Assembly (NCBI GenBank): GCA_039028635.1
Contig: JBCCHV010000068.1
Coordinates: 1 to 34,762 of the forward strand
From: Acidobacteriota bacterium
Lineage (GTDB): Bacteria > Acidobacteriota > Thermoanaerobaculia > Multivoradales > JBCCEF01
Reading direction: 5' to 3'
DNA length: 34,762 nt
Shown here in pieces: positions 14,287 through 22,862 of this stretch. Position numbers and translations under genes: made by a program. Positions within the stretch are counted from its first letter, which is position 1, and the number at the start of each line of letters is the position of its first letter. The notes beneath the pieces were generated by a model. The model worked only from the letters and a program-made list of their open reading frames with translations, made no database searches and was not told where the DNA came from.

Positions 14287-15273
14287 GTGTCTCGACCCTC
14301 GAACCCCGTTGAGCACCGCCGCCCCCGGGAGTTTCGCCGCATCAACCACGGCTTCGACAGGGTCTTCCGAACCGGGCGCATGAGCCTCGGTCTGGTGGTT
14401 CCGATCGAAGCCTACCCTCAGGGGCCGGTCCCCACCATGGCGCAGCACCTCGAGCGCGTCCGCCGCGCCGAACAGCTCGGTTTTTCTGCCGTCTGGCTGC
14501 GCGACGTGCCGTTCAACGTCGCTTCCTTCGGCGACGCCGGCCAGATCTTCGACCCCTTCGTCTACTTGGGATTCCTGGCCGGGCAAACCGAGCGCATCGC
14601 CCTCGGCGTCGCCAGCATCGTGCTGCCCTTGCGCCACCCGGCTCACGTCGCCAAGGCGGCGGCGAGCGCCGACCAGCTTTCCGGCGGCCGCCTGATCCTG
14701 GGCGTCGCCTCCGGAGACCGCCCCCAGGAGTACCCGGCCCTCGCCCTGCCCTTCGAAGATCGCGGCGAGCGCTTTCGCGCCAGCTTCGACTACATCCGGT
14801 CGATGGCCCGCACCGAGGGCCGTTTCGAGAATCCCTATGGCCGCATCGATCCGGGCGTCGATCTCCTGCCCAAGCCGTCCGCTGGGCGACTGCCCCTGTT
14901 GGTGACGGGCGGCAGCCGCCAGCATCCGGACTGGAGCGCGCAGCACGCCGATGGCTGGATGATCTATCCCCGCGCCGTCGCCCTCCAGGCTCGCGTCGTC
15001 GGCGACTGGAGGGCTCGAGTGGAGGCCGCAGGGAGCCCTCCCAAGCCGATAATGCAGCCCCTCTACGTAGATCTCACGGAAGATCCCGGACACCCGCCGC
15101 AGCCAATTCATCTCGGCCTCAGGCTCGGCAGCAACCACCTGCGAGACCATCTGAGATCGCTCGCCGCCGCCGGCATCGACCACGTGGCTCTCAACCTACG
15201 GTTCAACCGGGCGGATATCGAAGGCACGCTGGAGCGCCTCGCCGCCGACATCCTGCCGGAGTTCTCCGGCTGA
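14287..15273 (+). CDS. luciferase-like (LLM) oxidoreductase
   Basis: A 328-residue flavin-dependent luciferase-like protein. The sequence from residue about 18 (INHGFDRVF) through LRDVPF, GQIFDPFVYLG, IVLPLRHPAHVAKAAAS and ADQLSGGRLILGVASGDRP matches the luciferase-type oxidoreductase subgroup named for Bacillus BA3436. A TIM-barrel fold binding FMN or F420 is expected; the substrate is unknown. The GTG at 14287 is chosen because GAGCGAGG lies 8 bases upstream and the length fits the family. The ATG at 14224 (adding 21 Pro/Ala-rich residues) is an alternative and could be a leaderless start. The gene is followed after 14 bases by the SDR gene, so the two form an operon, likely for redox conversion of a small reactive or aldehyde-like compound (inference). 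Confidence 0.88.
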   Translation: MSRPSNPVEHRRPREFRRINHGFDRVFRTGRMSLGLVVPIEAYPQGPVPTMAQHLERVRRAEQLGFSAVWLRDVPFNVASFGDAGQIFDPFVYLGFLAGQTERIALGVASIVLPLRHPAHVAKAAASADQLSGGRLILGVASGDRPQEYPALALPFEDRGERFRASFDYIRSMARTEGRFENPYGRIDPGVDLLPKPSAGRLPLLVTGGSRQHPDWSAQHADGWMIYPRAVALQARVVGDWRARVEAAGSPPKPIMQPLYVDLTEDPGHPPQPIHLGLRLGSNHLRDHLRSLAAAGIDHVALNLRFNRADIEGTLERLAADILPEFSG

Positions 15274-15287
15274 GCGAGGACCCGACG

Positions 15288-16106
15288 ATGAAAACGATCT
15301 TGATCACCGGCTCGACGGACGGAATCGGCCTGGAGACGGCGCGCCTGCTGGCCTCCCTCGGCCATCGCATCCTGCTTCACGGACGCGATTCATCGAAGCT
15401 GGCAGCCGTCCACGGCGAGCTGACGGCCGAAACCAGCGCGGGACAGATCGAGGCCTACCGCGCCGACCTGTCGCGCCTCCAGGAAGTCGATTCCTTGGCC
15501 GCGGCGGTCTCCGTCCAGCACGATCGCCTCGACGTCTTGATCAACAACGCCGGCGTCTACAACGCCCCTTCCGCGACCACCACGGGTGGCCTCGACGTGC
15601 GCTTCGCGGTCAACACCCTGGCCCCCTTCCGGCTCACCGGACTGCTGCTGCCGCGGCTCCCCACGACGGGAAGAGTGGTCAATCTGTCGTCCGCCGCCCA
15701 GGCGCCGGTGGACCTCCGAGCCCTCACCGGAAAAGTCGCCCTCTCGGCGGGCGCCGCCTATGCCCAGAGCAAGCTCGCTCTGACCATGTGGTGCCGGCAC
15801 CTGGGACGCGAACTCGGCCCCGACGGGCCCGCGATCCTCGCCGTCAACCCCGGCTCCCTACTCGCCACCAAGATGGTGCACGACGCCTTCGGCGTCGCCG
15901 GGGGAAAGGTTCAGAAAGGTGCCGAGATCTTGCGCCGCGCCGCCCTCGACGCCGACTTTGGAGCGGCCACCGGCCAGTACTTCGACAACGACTCGGGACG
16001 CTTCGCGGATCCCCACCCGGATGCTCTCGACGAGGCCAAGGTGGCAGCCGTCGTCAGCGCCCTCGAAAGGCTGATCGCCGAACGGGGGTCACAAGAAACC
16101 GGCTGA
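15288..16106 (+). CDS. short-chain dehydrogenase/reductase (SDR)
   Basis: A 272-residue classical-type SDR. The NAD(P)-binding motif TGSTDGIG is at residues 7-14, HGRD follows beta-2 (an Arg here favours NADPH), NNAG at about 85-88, a serine in VVNLSSAAQ, and the catalytic YAQSK at about 163-167. The C-terminal region (GQYFDNDSGRF) resembles the retinol dehydrogenase/WW-domain oxidoreductase-like SDRs. The substrate is unknown. A GCGAGGA ribosome-binding site precedes the ATG by 7 bases. The gene is 14 bases behind the LLM oxidoreductase and presumably expressed from the same promoter. It converges with the propeller gene on the other strand, with a hairpin at its stop codon. Confidence 0.92.
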   Translation: MKTILITGSTDGIGLETARLLASLGHRILLHGRDSSKLAAVHGELTAETSAGQIEAYRADLSRLQEVDSLAAAVSVQHDRLDVLINNAGVYNAPSATTTGGLDVRFAVNTLAPFRLTGLLLPRLPTTGRVVNLSSAAQAPVDLRALTGKVALSAGAAYAQSKLALTMWCRHLGRELGPDGPAILAVNPGSLLATKMVHDAFGVAGGKVQKGAEILRRAALDADFGAATGQYFDNDSGRFADPHPDALDEAKVAAVVSALERLIAERGSQETG

Positions 16107-16117
16107 GGAAGCCGGTT
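16097..16117. terminator. hairpin between convergent SDR and propeller genes
   Basis: A perfect 8-bp stem (16097-16104 with 16110-16117, loop GAGGA) spans the SDR stop codon. It lies in the 32-base gap between two converging genes, so it could stop transcription from either side. There is no U-run. The right arm runs into a sequence resembling a tRNA T-loop and CCA end, discussed in the findings. Confidence 0.5.
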
Positions 16118-16138
16118 CGAATCCGACCCGTGGACCAC

Positions 16139-17086
16139 TCAGTCGCTGACTCTCAGGCTCCAGCGACGGGTGTCGCCGTACTCGAAATTGTCCGAAAAGA
16201 CGATGCGGTCGACAAAAGCGACGAAGGAAGGCTCGGCGGTCCCGATGAGGAAGCCACCGTGGCGCGAGTTCATCGTCTCGTCGGCGAAGACCACCCCACC
16301 GTTGATCGATCCCACCATCACCAAGCCGGCGCCGTTGACGTCGATCTCGGTGGGATTGTTGAGCTGGCTCGGCAGGCTGGCTTCGCCGAAGCCGAGCGGT
16401 GAGAAGCGGTGCATGGTGCCATCCAGGGAGACACCGAGGTACTGGCCGATGTGGTTGACCGACACGCCACGCACGAAGCTCTCGATGAAGACCGTCTTGT
16501 CATAGACCATGGTCACCGGATCGAAGACGTCGGTGTCGTGCTCCCCGACCTGCAGAGCGTAGAGGTTGCCGTCGAGACCGATATTGAGGTCGATGTACCC
16601 CTGGCCGACGCTGAAACGCACCGCCGAGTAGCCGTCGCTCTTGTCGAAACGCACGATGCCAGACGGCTCGCCGCTGCCCAAGGTCTCCATGTCGGTCACG
16701 AAGATGTATTGACCGTAGGTCGCGATGCCGCCGTAGCTGTACTGATTGGCGGTGCTCCAGCCAGCGAAGGTGTTGTGCTCCCAGGTCTCGGTATCCGGAT
16801 CGTAGGTCGACAGCTTGGGGAACAGGGTGCCGTTGAAGACGTGCAGCAAGCCGTCCTCGTCGATCACCAGATCGCGCGCCACCTCGCTGCCGACGTTGTC
16901 GACCGGAAAGGAGTCCACCAGAACGCCGGCCTTGGTGACCTCGTAGATGGTGTTGTCCGAGGAAACCAGAATGTTGTCGGGGTCGAAGGTACGCGCCTGG
17001 GCCGCCATGGCGAAAAGCAGCCCGATCAGCCCGACCTGAAGAAGACGACGCTGCAGCGAGCAATGCAGCCAAGAAGTGTTGAGCAT
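16139..17086 (-). CDS. secreted beta-propeller-like protein with FEYGDTRRWS tail
   Basis: A 315-residue exported protein. The signal peptide (RRLLQVGLIGLLFAMAAQA) is cleaved near residue 31. The mature part has irregular repeats with the form D-x-x-G-N-L-Y-x-L or D-E-D-G-L-L-H-V-F and ILVSSDNTIYEV, typical of propeller blades. No catalytic motif is visible. It ends with DNFEYGDTRRWS (16157-16192) plus five residues, matching the tail of the propeller at 10823-12061 in a protein that is otherwise dissimilar. The ATG at 17086 is well supported: AGGAGG lies 7 bases upstream and the signal peptide starts there. The open frame to 17689 upstream is Arg/Ser-rich antisense sequence and is not included. 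The 151-base gap to the DUF255 gene shows only weak short dyads. Confidence 0.85.
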   Translation of the reverse strand: MLNTSWLHCSLQRRLLQVGLIGLLFAMAAQARTFDPDNILVSSDNTIYEVTKAGVLVDSFPVDNVGSEVARDLVIDEDGLLHVFNGTLFPKLSTYDPDTETWEHNTFAGWSTANQYSYGGIATYGQYIFVTDMETLGSGEPSGIVRFDKSDGYSAVRFSVGQGYIDLNIGLDGNLYALQVGEHDTDVFDPVTMVYDKTVFIESFVRGVSVNHIGQYLGVSLDGTMHRFSPLGFGEASLPSQLNNPTEIDVNGAGLVMVGSINGGVVFADETMNSRHGGFLIGTAEPSFVAFVDRIVFSDNFEYGDTRRWSLRVSD

Positions 17087-17237
17087 CCACTGTCCTCCTG
17101 AGTTTCGACCGCGCCGGCGTACGGGCCCGACATCGCCTGTCGAGCGATCCAGGTACTTCGCTACTCCACCGGCGACAAGCAGAACAAAGGGCCGGCGAGG
17201 GCCGCTTCTCCAGTCTTGCGATTTTGCGGGATTCGCT

Positions 17238-19712
17238 TCAGGGCTTCGCCGGCCGTCGTTCGGACGGCGGCGGCGCGATTTCCAATTCGAGCACCTCCGG
17301 CGCCAGACAGCGGCGGTCGTCACAGGCCTGAAGCCGTAAACGCGCTCGCAGATCGATGCTGGCCTCGCCAGCCACCGGCAGGAGTGGCGCCGTGATCCGA
17401 GCTCGCCCCTGGTAGACGTCGAGGGGCTCCTCCTGAAAGGCCAGCCGCACCTCTTCGGCGGCCGGCCAGAGGATCTCGCCGAGACGCCAGGCCTCGGACC
17501 CGAGATCGAGGCGCGAGGCCAGCAGCCTCGGCTGGCGCGGCGTCGCCGAGTTGACGTGCCAACCGGGCTGCACCTCCAGATCGACGACCAGATCCCAGCC
17601 GTCGCCCCGCGGAGCCAACCATCCGCGCGCCGCCACCACGCCACCGGCACCATATTCGAGGCCACCGGTCTCGCCTCGCCGCAGGTCATCGAGTCCCATC
17701 AGGAGGTACGGAAAACCCTGCGGTCGCGCCGTCAGCGCGCCGGCAAAGGCCCCGAGGGCGGAATTGCACCAGCGGCGATAGGTGGCATCGCCGGTGCGCC
17801 GAAAGAGCCGCGCCAGGGCTCGCACGGCGACCGAGTTCCCCGACGGGACAGCGCCGTCGGCCGGGCTCTTCGGTCGCGTGATGAGGGTGGCCGCCGCATC
17901 TTCCGGAGTCATGAAGAAGCCCCCCGCCGCGTCATCCCCGAACTCTGCGATCAGGCGATCGGCCAGCCACCGGGCGCGCACCAGCCAACGCTCGTCTCGG
18001 CGCCCGTCATAGAGGGCCAGGAAGGCCTCGAGCAGGTGCGCATAGTCATCGAGCAGTGCCGCAACGGAAGTCCTCCCCTGCCACTCGATGCGCCACAGAC
18101 CGGTCGCCTCGGAGCCCCGGCGACCGCCCCGTCGCATGGTCTGCCACAACACCTCGCCGGCGCGTTCCGCCGCCAGTCGGTAGGTGTCGTCATCCAAGGC
18201 CAGGGAAGCCTCGGCCAGGGCGGTGATCATCATGCCGTTCCAGGCCACCATCACCTTGTCGTCGAGAAGCGGCGCTGGACGGCGGGCGCGCACTTCGCGG
18301 AGCCGTTCCCGAACGCGCTCGATGCGCTGCCACAGGGCCTCTTCGGTCACCCCCAGGGCGCTCGCCGAAGTGGCGAAGGGCCGCGGCACGTGGAGCACCG
18401 TCGAACCCTCGAAGTTGCCCTCCGGAGTGACCCCGAAGAGCTGTCCCGCGAGGGCCGCGTCGCGATTGCCCAGGGCGCGTGCGAGCTGCGCCGGATTCCA
18501 TACGAAGAACGCCCCTTCGCGGCCCTCGCTGTCGGCATCCGTCGCCGAATGGAAGGTGCCCTGCGACGAGGTCATGTCGCGCAGCACGTAATCGAGGGTC
18601 TGACGAGCGACTCGAGCCAGGTAGGGATCGCCGGTCAAGCGGAAAGCGGCGCTATAGGCCCGCGCCAACTGGGCCTGGTTGTAGAGCATCTTCTCGAAGT
18701 GCGGAATGCGCCAGCCGGCGTCGATGGTGTAGCGATGAAAGCCCCCGCCGACCTGATCGTGGAGCCCTCCCCGAGCCATCGCCTCGAGACTCGAGCGCAC
18801 CATCTCGAGGACCGCCTCGTCGCCCTCCCGCTCGGCCCACTGGAGGAGGAACAACAGCTCCGGCTCGTGGGGGAACTTTGGCGCCTTGCCGAGGCCACCG
18901 TGGACGCGATCGTGCCGTGCCATGAGCTGGTCGCGAGCCTGGGCGACCTGCTCTCGGCCGACCTCTTTCGCCTGGCCGCTGGCCGCCGTGGCACGGGCGA
19001 CGGCGGCGGTGACCCGGGCCGCCGTGGCTTCGAGCTCCGGCCGCTGTTCGTCCCAAGCCCGACTGACCTGCGTCAGGAGCTGGCGAAAGCGATCCGGCGG
19101 AAAGTAGGTGGCGCCGAACAACGGGCTGCCGTCGGCGAGCAAGAAGGTCGACATCGGCCAGCCCCCCTGGCCGGTGGTGATCTGCACCGCCGTCATGTAA
19201 ATCTCGTCGATGTCCGGGCGGCGCTCGCGGTCGACCTTGACGCAGACGAAGTGCTGGTTCATCAGACGCGCGATCTCCGGATCGTCGAAGCTTTCGCGCT
19301 CCATCACGTGGCACCAGTGACAGGTCGAATAGCCGATCGACAGGAAGATCAGCTTGTTGCGTCGCCGGGCCTCGGCGAAGGCCTCTTCTCCCCAGGGAAA
19401 CCAGTTGACCGGATTGTGGGCATGCTGCAGCAGGTAGGGCGAGTCTTCGAGAATCAGGCGATTGAGGTAGAGCGGCCGGCCGGAGCCATCGCGGTGCTCG
19501 GTACGCGGCCGGTAGTCGGCACCGCGTGCCTCGAGGGCGGCCGCCAGGCGGGCTTCGAGGGCGGCACTTCTCGGCGCTGTGCCCGGCAGCGGATCGGCCG
19601 CGATGGCGCCGAGCGGGAAGATCCATGGGCTGGCGAGCAGCAGCCACAAGGCGACTCTGGGAGAGCTCCCAGAGCGCCACCGGAAGGAGTCGAGGAAGTT
19701 CGAAAGGAGCAT
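17238..19712 (-). CDS. exported DUF255 thioredoxin-fold protein with DsbD-alpha-like C-terminal domain
   Basis: An 824-residue protein. A signal peptide (about 15-39, ending GAIAA) precedes the DUF255/thioredoxin domain: [17 protein letters not shown] (91-107), CHWC active site (131-134), and [12 protein letters not shown]. An (alpha/alpha)6 barrel similar to cellulase/epimerase folds covers about 240-660, as in bacterial YyaL and animal SPATA20. The last 120 residues are extra: GWHVNS followed by a beta-rich part with Cys797 and Cys802 (ACDDRRC), matching the N-terminal redox domain of DsbD. The signal peptide and this fusion suggest thiol-disulfide chemistry in the periplasm, unlike the cytoplasmic YyaL proteins; the substrate is unknown. 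The gene follows two ArsA-like genes on the same strand with a 100-base gap holding a hairpin. Confidence 0.88.
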   Translation of the reverse strand: MLLSNFLDSFRWRSGSSPRVALWLLLASPWIFPLGAIAADPLPGTAPRSAALEARLAAALEARGADYRPRTEHRDGSGRPLYLNRLILEDSPYLLQHAHNPVNWFPWGEEAFAEARRRNKLIFLSIGYSTCHWCHVMERESFDDPEIARLMNQHFVCVKVDRERRPDIDEIYMTAVQITTGQGGWPMSTFLLADGSPLFGATYFPPDRFRQLLTQVSRAWDEQRPELEATAARVTAAVARATAASGQAKEVGREQVAQARDQLMARHDRVHGGLGKAPKFPHEPELLFLLQWAEREGDEAVLEMVRSSLEAMARGGLHDQVGGGFHRYTIDAGWRIPHFEKMLYNQAQLARAYSAAFRLTGDPYLARVARQTLDYVLRDMTSSQGTFHSATDADSEGREGAFFVWNPAQLARALGNRDAALAGQLFGVTPEGNFEGSTVLHVPRPFATSASALGVTEEALWQRIERVRERLREVRARRPAPLLDDKVMVAWNGMMITALAEASLALDDDTYRLAAERAGEVLWQTMRRGGRRGSEATGLWRIEWQGRTSVAALLDDYAHLLEAFLALYDGRRDERWLVRARWLADRLIAEFGDDAAGGFFMTPEDAAATLITRPKSPADGAVPSGNSVAVRALARLFRRTGDATYRRWCNSALGAFAGALTARPQGFPYLLMGLDDLRRGETGGLEYGAGGVVAARGWLAPRGDGWDLVVDLEVQPGWHVNSATPRQPRLLASRLDLGSEAWRLGEILWPAAEEVRLAFQEEPLDVYQGRARITAPLLPVAGEASIDLRARLRLQACDDRRCLAPEVLELEIAPPPSERRPAKP

Positions 19713-19776
19713 CGTGCGGAGGCTCGAGGGTCGCTGGGGGCGGCCGCTTCAAGGGAGCGTTCGCTGATGTTTCCGC

Positions 19777-19795
19777 AACCGATCGGAGATCGGTT
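19777..19795 (-). terminator. small hairpin between ArsA-like and DUF255 genes
   Basis: A perfect 8-bp stem (19777-19784 with 19788-19795) with a 3-base loop lies in the 100-base gap. It has no U-run, so it may be a weak terminator, an attenuator or an mRNA processing site that separates expression of the ATPases from the downstream gene. Confidence 0.35.
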
Positions 19796-19812
19796 CACCA
19801 CCGAGCAGGGAA

Positions 19813-20859
19813 TCAGCCGGGCAAGCGCGCCACCAGCGACTGTCCAATCTCGGCCAGGGCCCGGAGATCGGTCGGTTCCTCGGCGAGCAGCGGCAGCCCG
19901 ACCAGCGGCCGCGCCTCCCCCACCAGGCCGCGCAGCATCTCGAAGCCGCGCCGATCGCGCTCCCCGAGCCAGGAGAAGAGGGCACCCGCCTCACCGACCG
20001 GTCGCTCGACCGTCGGATGCATGCGGTTGACCACGATCGGGCCCAGATGGTGTCCGGCTTCCTGGAGCTTGCGCGCGAAGAACAGGGTGTCGGCAATGCG
20101 CTCTTCACCGGGCCCCGCCACCAGCAGAAAACGCGTCCGGCTCGACCCCAGCATCTCTTCGACCTTGCGGGCACGGCGCCGGAAGCCGTCGAACAAGGGA
20201 CCGAAGGCCTGGAAGAACTCGGCCATGTCGCGCAACAGATCGAGACCGACGATCTCGTCCAGAAAGCGCTCGAAGCGACGTCCGATGGCCCCGAAGCGGG
20301 TCGTTCCGCGCAACCTCCCCTGGTCGTCGAACCAGGGTTTGAGGGCAATCCTGAGGGCCCCGCTGTCGAGAAACTGAACGATGCGCGACGGCGCCTCGAG
20401 GAAATCGAGGGCCTGGCGGGTCGGGGGCGTGTCGAGGATCACCTGCTGATAGCGGCCTTCCGACTCGACCTCGAACAAGCGCTCGACGGCCATGTACTCG
20501 AGGATGCCCGCCAGCGAGCCGGAGAGGTGCCGGTAGAAGCGGTTGTCGAGGATCCGCCGCCGCGCCGCATCGTCGGGGGCATAGCGCTCGATCAGGCGAT
20601 CGAAGGTGCGGCCGGCGTCGAGCAGGCTGGCGGCCAGGCGACCGGGACCGGCGGCCGGCACCTCGATCTCTTCGTCCCGCGCCGCCTCGCCGACGCCGAG
20701 GGCATCCTTGAGGCGCAGCGAGGGATCGAAGGTCATCACCAGCGTGTCGCGCCCGGCCTGCGCCGCCGACACCCCGAGGGAAGCCGCCAAGGTGGTCTTG
20801 CCGACGCCCCCGGAACCGACCACGATGAGCAGCGGATTCTGCTCCGACAGCAGGCTCAT
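19813..20859 (-). CDS. ArsA/Get3-like ATPase 1 (signature lysine replaced)
   Basis: A 348-residue ATPase of the ArsA/Get3 (SIMIBI) class. The P-loop is GSGGVGKT at residues 15-22; the standard deviant Walker A is GKGGVGKT, so the signature lysine that contacts the partner subunit's nucleotide is Ser16 here. Switch I region TFDPSLRLKDALG and the DTPPTRQALDFLEAP motif follow, which is typical of the bacterial ArsA-like subgroup. No metal-binding Cys triplet typical of arsenite-stimulated ArsA is evident. These proteins act as dimers that deliver or insert clients such as tail-anchored proteins, or serve arsenite pumps; no arsB is nearby. The ATG at 20859 is chosen because the P-loop starts 14 residues later, as in relatives. 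It lies 49 bases behind the second ATPase gene, in the same orientation. Confidence 0.88.
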   Translation of the reverse strand: MSLLSEQNPLLIVVGSGGVGKTTLAASLGVSAAQAGRDTLVMTFDPSLRLKDALGVGEAARDEEIEVPAAGPGRLAASLLDAGRTFDRLIERYAPDDAARRRILDNRFYRHLSGSLAGILEYMAVERLFEVESEGRYQQVILDTPPTRQALDFLEAPSRIVQFLDSGALRIALKPWFDDQGRLRGTTRFGAIGRRFERFLDEIVGLDLLRDMAEFFQAFGPLFDGFRRRARKVEEMLGSSRTRFLLVAGPGEERIADTLFFARKLQEAGHHLGPIVVNRMHPTVERPVGEAGALFSWLGERDRRGFEMLRGLVGEARPLVGLPLLAEEPTDLRALAEIGQSLVARLPG

Positions 20860-20908
20860 GGCCGGACCCCGCGAGGTCCGACCGGCGACCTTTCGGAAAC
20901 CAGCGGCA

Positions 20909-21781
20909 TCACGCCAGCCCTCCTCGGTGCAAACGCTCCGAAAGCTGCGCGATGAGCTGCGGGCCGCGATCCATCGGCAGCAAGGGCAGATCGAGGCGCG
21001 GACCGTCCCAGGCGGCATCGAGGCGCCCGAGCTCGCTCTCATTGAGGGCTCGCCGGCGCCGCCAGAGATCTTCGGCACCATCCTCCGTCGCCGCCGGATA
21101 GAGGCCGTTGACCACCAGCAGGTCGGGCTTGCGCCCGAGCTCCGCGGCCAACGCCACCCGCAGCTCGAGCACCTCTTGGACGGGCATCTCCTCGGCGGTG
21201 GTCACCGCCACCACCCCGCAGCGATCGTCGTCGGCGACGAACTCCGCCAGGCGACGGCCGAGCTCACCAAAGGGCCCCTTCTCGACCACCTCGGCGAGCA
21301 GCCCGGGGGCCGCCAGCAGCGAGACCCCATGACCGGTCGCCGGGGCATCGAGGATCACCAGATCGAAGGCCGGCCCGCCGATGCCCTCCAGACGGCGCAA
21401 GGCATGGCCCAGGATCGCCACCTCCTTGAGCCCCGGCGCACCTTCCGTGAAGTGCTCGTAGACCGGGCTCGCGATCACCCGCTTGGAGAGCAACGCGATC
21501 TTCAAGCGCTCGCGTACGATGTCGTCGACGACGTGACGCGGCTTGAGGTTCTGCACCGACAGGCCGGGAAAAACCTCCACGATCGCGCCCCCGGAGGGCG
21601 GCGTCGCGAACATCTGATGCAGGTTGTCGCGCGGGTCGACCTCGATCACCAAAACTCTCAGAGGACGGACCTTGGCCAGACGGTGGCCGAGGGCCGCGGC
21701 GACGGCGGTCTTGCCGACGCCACCCTTGCCGGTCACGACCAGCAGCCGGCGCAACGGTGAGAGGAGAGGCGATTCGTTCAT
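20909..21781 (-). CDS. ArsA/Get3-like ATPase 2
   Basis: A 290-residue ArsA/Get3-class ATPase with the canonical deviant Walker A GKGGVGKT (18-25), so it keeps signature Lys19 that its neighbour lacks. EVDPRDNLHQMF is the A-loop/switch I part, and LVILDAPATGHGVSLLAAP the switch II part. The C-terminal half has the adenine-loop-like LLVVNGLYPA. It is first in a probable operon with ATPase 1. One intact and one altered P-loop suggest a heterodimer in which one site does most of the hydrolysis, equivalent to the two halves of fused ArsA (inference). The ATG at 21781 is chosen; a start at 21877 would overlap the divergent hemB start codon. The 94-base gap to hemB should hold promoters for both directions. 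Confidence 0.88.
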   Translation of the reverse strand: MNESPLLSPLRRLLVVTGKGGVGKTAVAAALGHRLAKVRPLRVLVIEVDPRDNLHQMFATPPSGGAIVEVFPGLSVQNLKPRHVVDDIVRERLKIALLSKRVIASPVYEHFTEGAPGLKEVAILGHALRRLEGIGGPAFDLVILDAPATGHGVSLLAAPGLLAEVVEKGPFGELGRRLAEFVADDDRCGVVAVTTAEEMPVQEVLELRVALAAELGRKPDLLVVNGLYPAATEDGAEDLWRRRRALNESELGRLDAAWDGPRLDLPLLPMDRGPQLIAQLSERLHRGGLA

Positions 21782-21860
21782 CGGGAGACGGAACGCGGCA
21801 GATCTTCGCCGCAGTGCGTCGAGACTATCACCGAGCCACCTCGGAGCCATGCGCAGGGTG

Positions 21861-21875
21861 TGGTAAAACGCGCCC
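21861..21875 (+). promoter_or_regulatory. candidate extended -10 of hemB, leaderless layout
   Basis: TGGTAAAAC (21861-21869) reads as an extended -10 (TG-n-TAAAAC) and ends 6 bases before the hemB ATG. There is no Shine-Dalgarno sequence ahead of the ATG, so transcription may begin at or next to the start codon. No -35 is evident. Confidence 0.35.
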
Positions 21876-22862
21876 ATGGCGTTTCCCGAGACCCGTCTCC
21901 GCCGCCTTCGACGTCGCCCCGAGCTTCGCCGCCTGGTGCGGGAAACCCGCCTGGCGCCGGAAGACTTGGTGTTGCCGCTGTTCGTCCGCCCCGGCCAGGA
22001 CGTTGCCCAGCCGGTGCCTTCCATGCCGGGCGTCGACCAGCTCTCCGTCGACCGCCTGGTCGAGACCTGCCGGGGCGCCGTCGACGAAGGCCTCTCGGCG
22101 ATTCTGCTCTTCGGCCTGCCGGAGCACAAGGATGCCGTCGGCAGCTCGTCCTGGTCCCCGGATGGCATCGTGCAGCGAGCCCTGGAGGCCCTCGACCGCG
22201 CTCTTCCGGAGCTCGTCACCATCGTCGACCTGTGCTTCTGCGAATACACCGACCACGGCCACTGCGGGGTCCTGGCGGGAGACACCGTCGACAACGATGC
22301 CACCCTCGAAAACCTGGCCCGCCAGGCGGTCTCCTTGGCCACCGCGGGAGCCGACATCATCGCCCCGTCGGACATGATGGACGGCCGCATCGGGGTCATT
22401 CGACGGGCCCTCGACGACGCCAGCTTCACCGACACCCCGATCATGTCCTACGCTGCCAAGTTCGCCAGCGCCTTTTACGGCCCGTTCCGCGACGCCGCCG
22501 ACTCGGCACCGGCCTTTGGCGACCGGCGCAGCTACCAGCTCGACCCGGCCAATGGCCGCGAAGCGCAGCGCGAGGCGCGCCTCGACATCGACGAAGGCGC
22601 CGACCTGCTGATGGTCAAGCCAGCCCTGCCCTATCTCGATGTTCTAGCCGAACTGCGGCGCTCCTGCGATCACCCCTTGGCGGCCTACCACGTGAGTGGC
22701 GAGTACGCCATGCTGAAAGCCGCCGCCGAACGCGGCTGGATCGACGGCGATCGCGTGCTGATGGAGTCGCTGGTAGCCATTCGGCGCGCCGGCGCCGACC
22801 TGATCATCACCTACGGCGCCCGCGACGCGGCGCGCCTGCTGGCGAAAGGATGGCAACCCTGA
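21876..22862 (+). CDS. hemB: delta-aminolevulinic acid dehydratase (porphobilinogen synthase)
   Basis: A 328-residue HemB, normal length for the family. It condenses two 5-aminolevulinate molecules to porphobilinogen in the cytoplasm. The two Schiff-base lysines are Lys195 in [16 protein letters not shown] and Lys248 in [10 protein letters not shown]. The metal-site segment [14 protein letters not shown] carries Cys120, Cys122 and Cys130, so this is a zinc-dependent type, not the Asp-rich magnesium type. The ATG at 21876 gives the standard N-terminus ([20 protein letters not shown]). Its 3' end overlaps hemL by 13 bases, giving direct coupling of two steps of the C5 tetrapyrrole pathway. hemA and hemC are not in the window. 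Confidence 0.97.
   Translation: MAFPETRLRRLRRRPELRRLVRETRLAPEDLVLPLFVRPGQDVAQPVPSMPGVDQLSVDRLVETCRGAVDEGLSAILLFGLPEHKDAVGSSSWSPDGIVQRALEALDRALPELVTIVDLCFCEYTDHGHCGVLAGDTVDNDATLENLARQAVSLATAGADIIAPSDMMDGRIGVIRRALDDASFTDTPIMSYAAKFASAFYGPFRDAADSAPAFGDRRSYQLDPANGREAQREARLDIDEGADLLMVKPALPYLDVLAELRRSCDHPLAAYHVSGEYAMLKAAAERGWIDGDRVLMESLVAIRRAGADLIITYGARDAARLLAKGWQP

Noticed and set aside
16040-16138. Intact tRNA gene
   Set aside because: Only a T-loop and CCA-like end are present; no acceptor 5' strand, D-arm or anticodon arm pairs upstream, and the acceptor is one base short.
17087-17689. Upstream extension of the second propeller
   Set aside because: Arg/Ser-rich sequence overlapping the DUF255 3' end; AGGAGG and a signal peptide support the start at 17086.
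17556-20030. 824-codon plus-strand open frame
   Set aside because: Antisense of the DUF255 gene; composition is typical of a shadow frame and the minus-strand product has clear family motifs.
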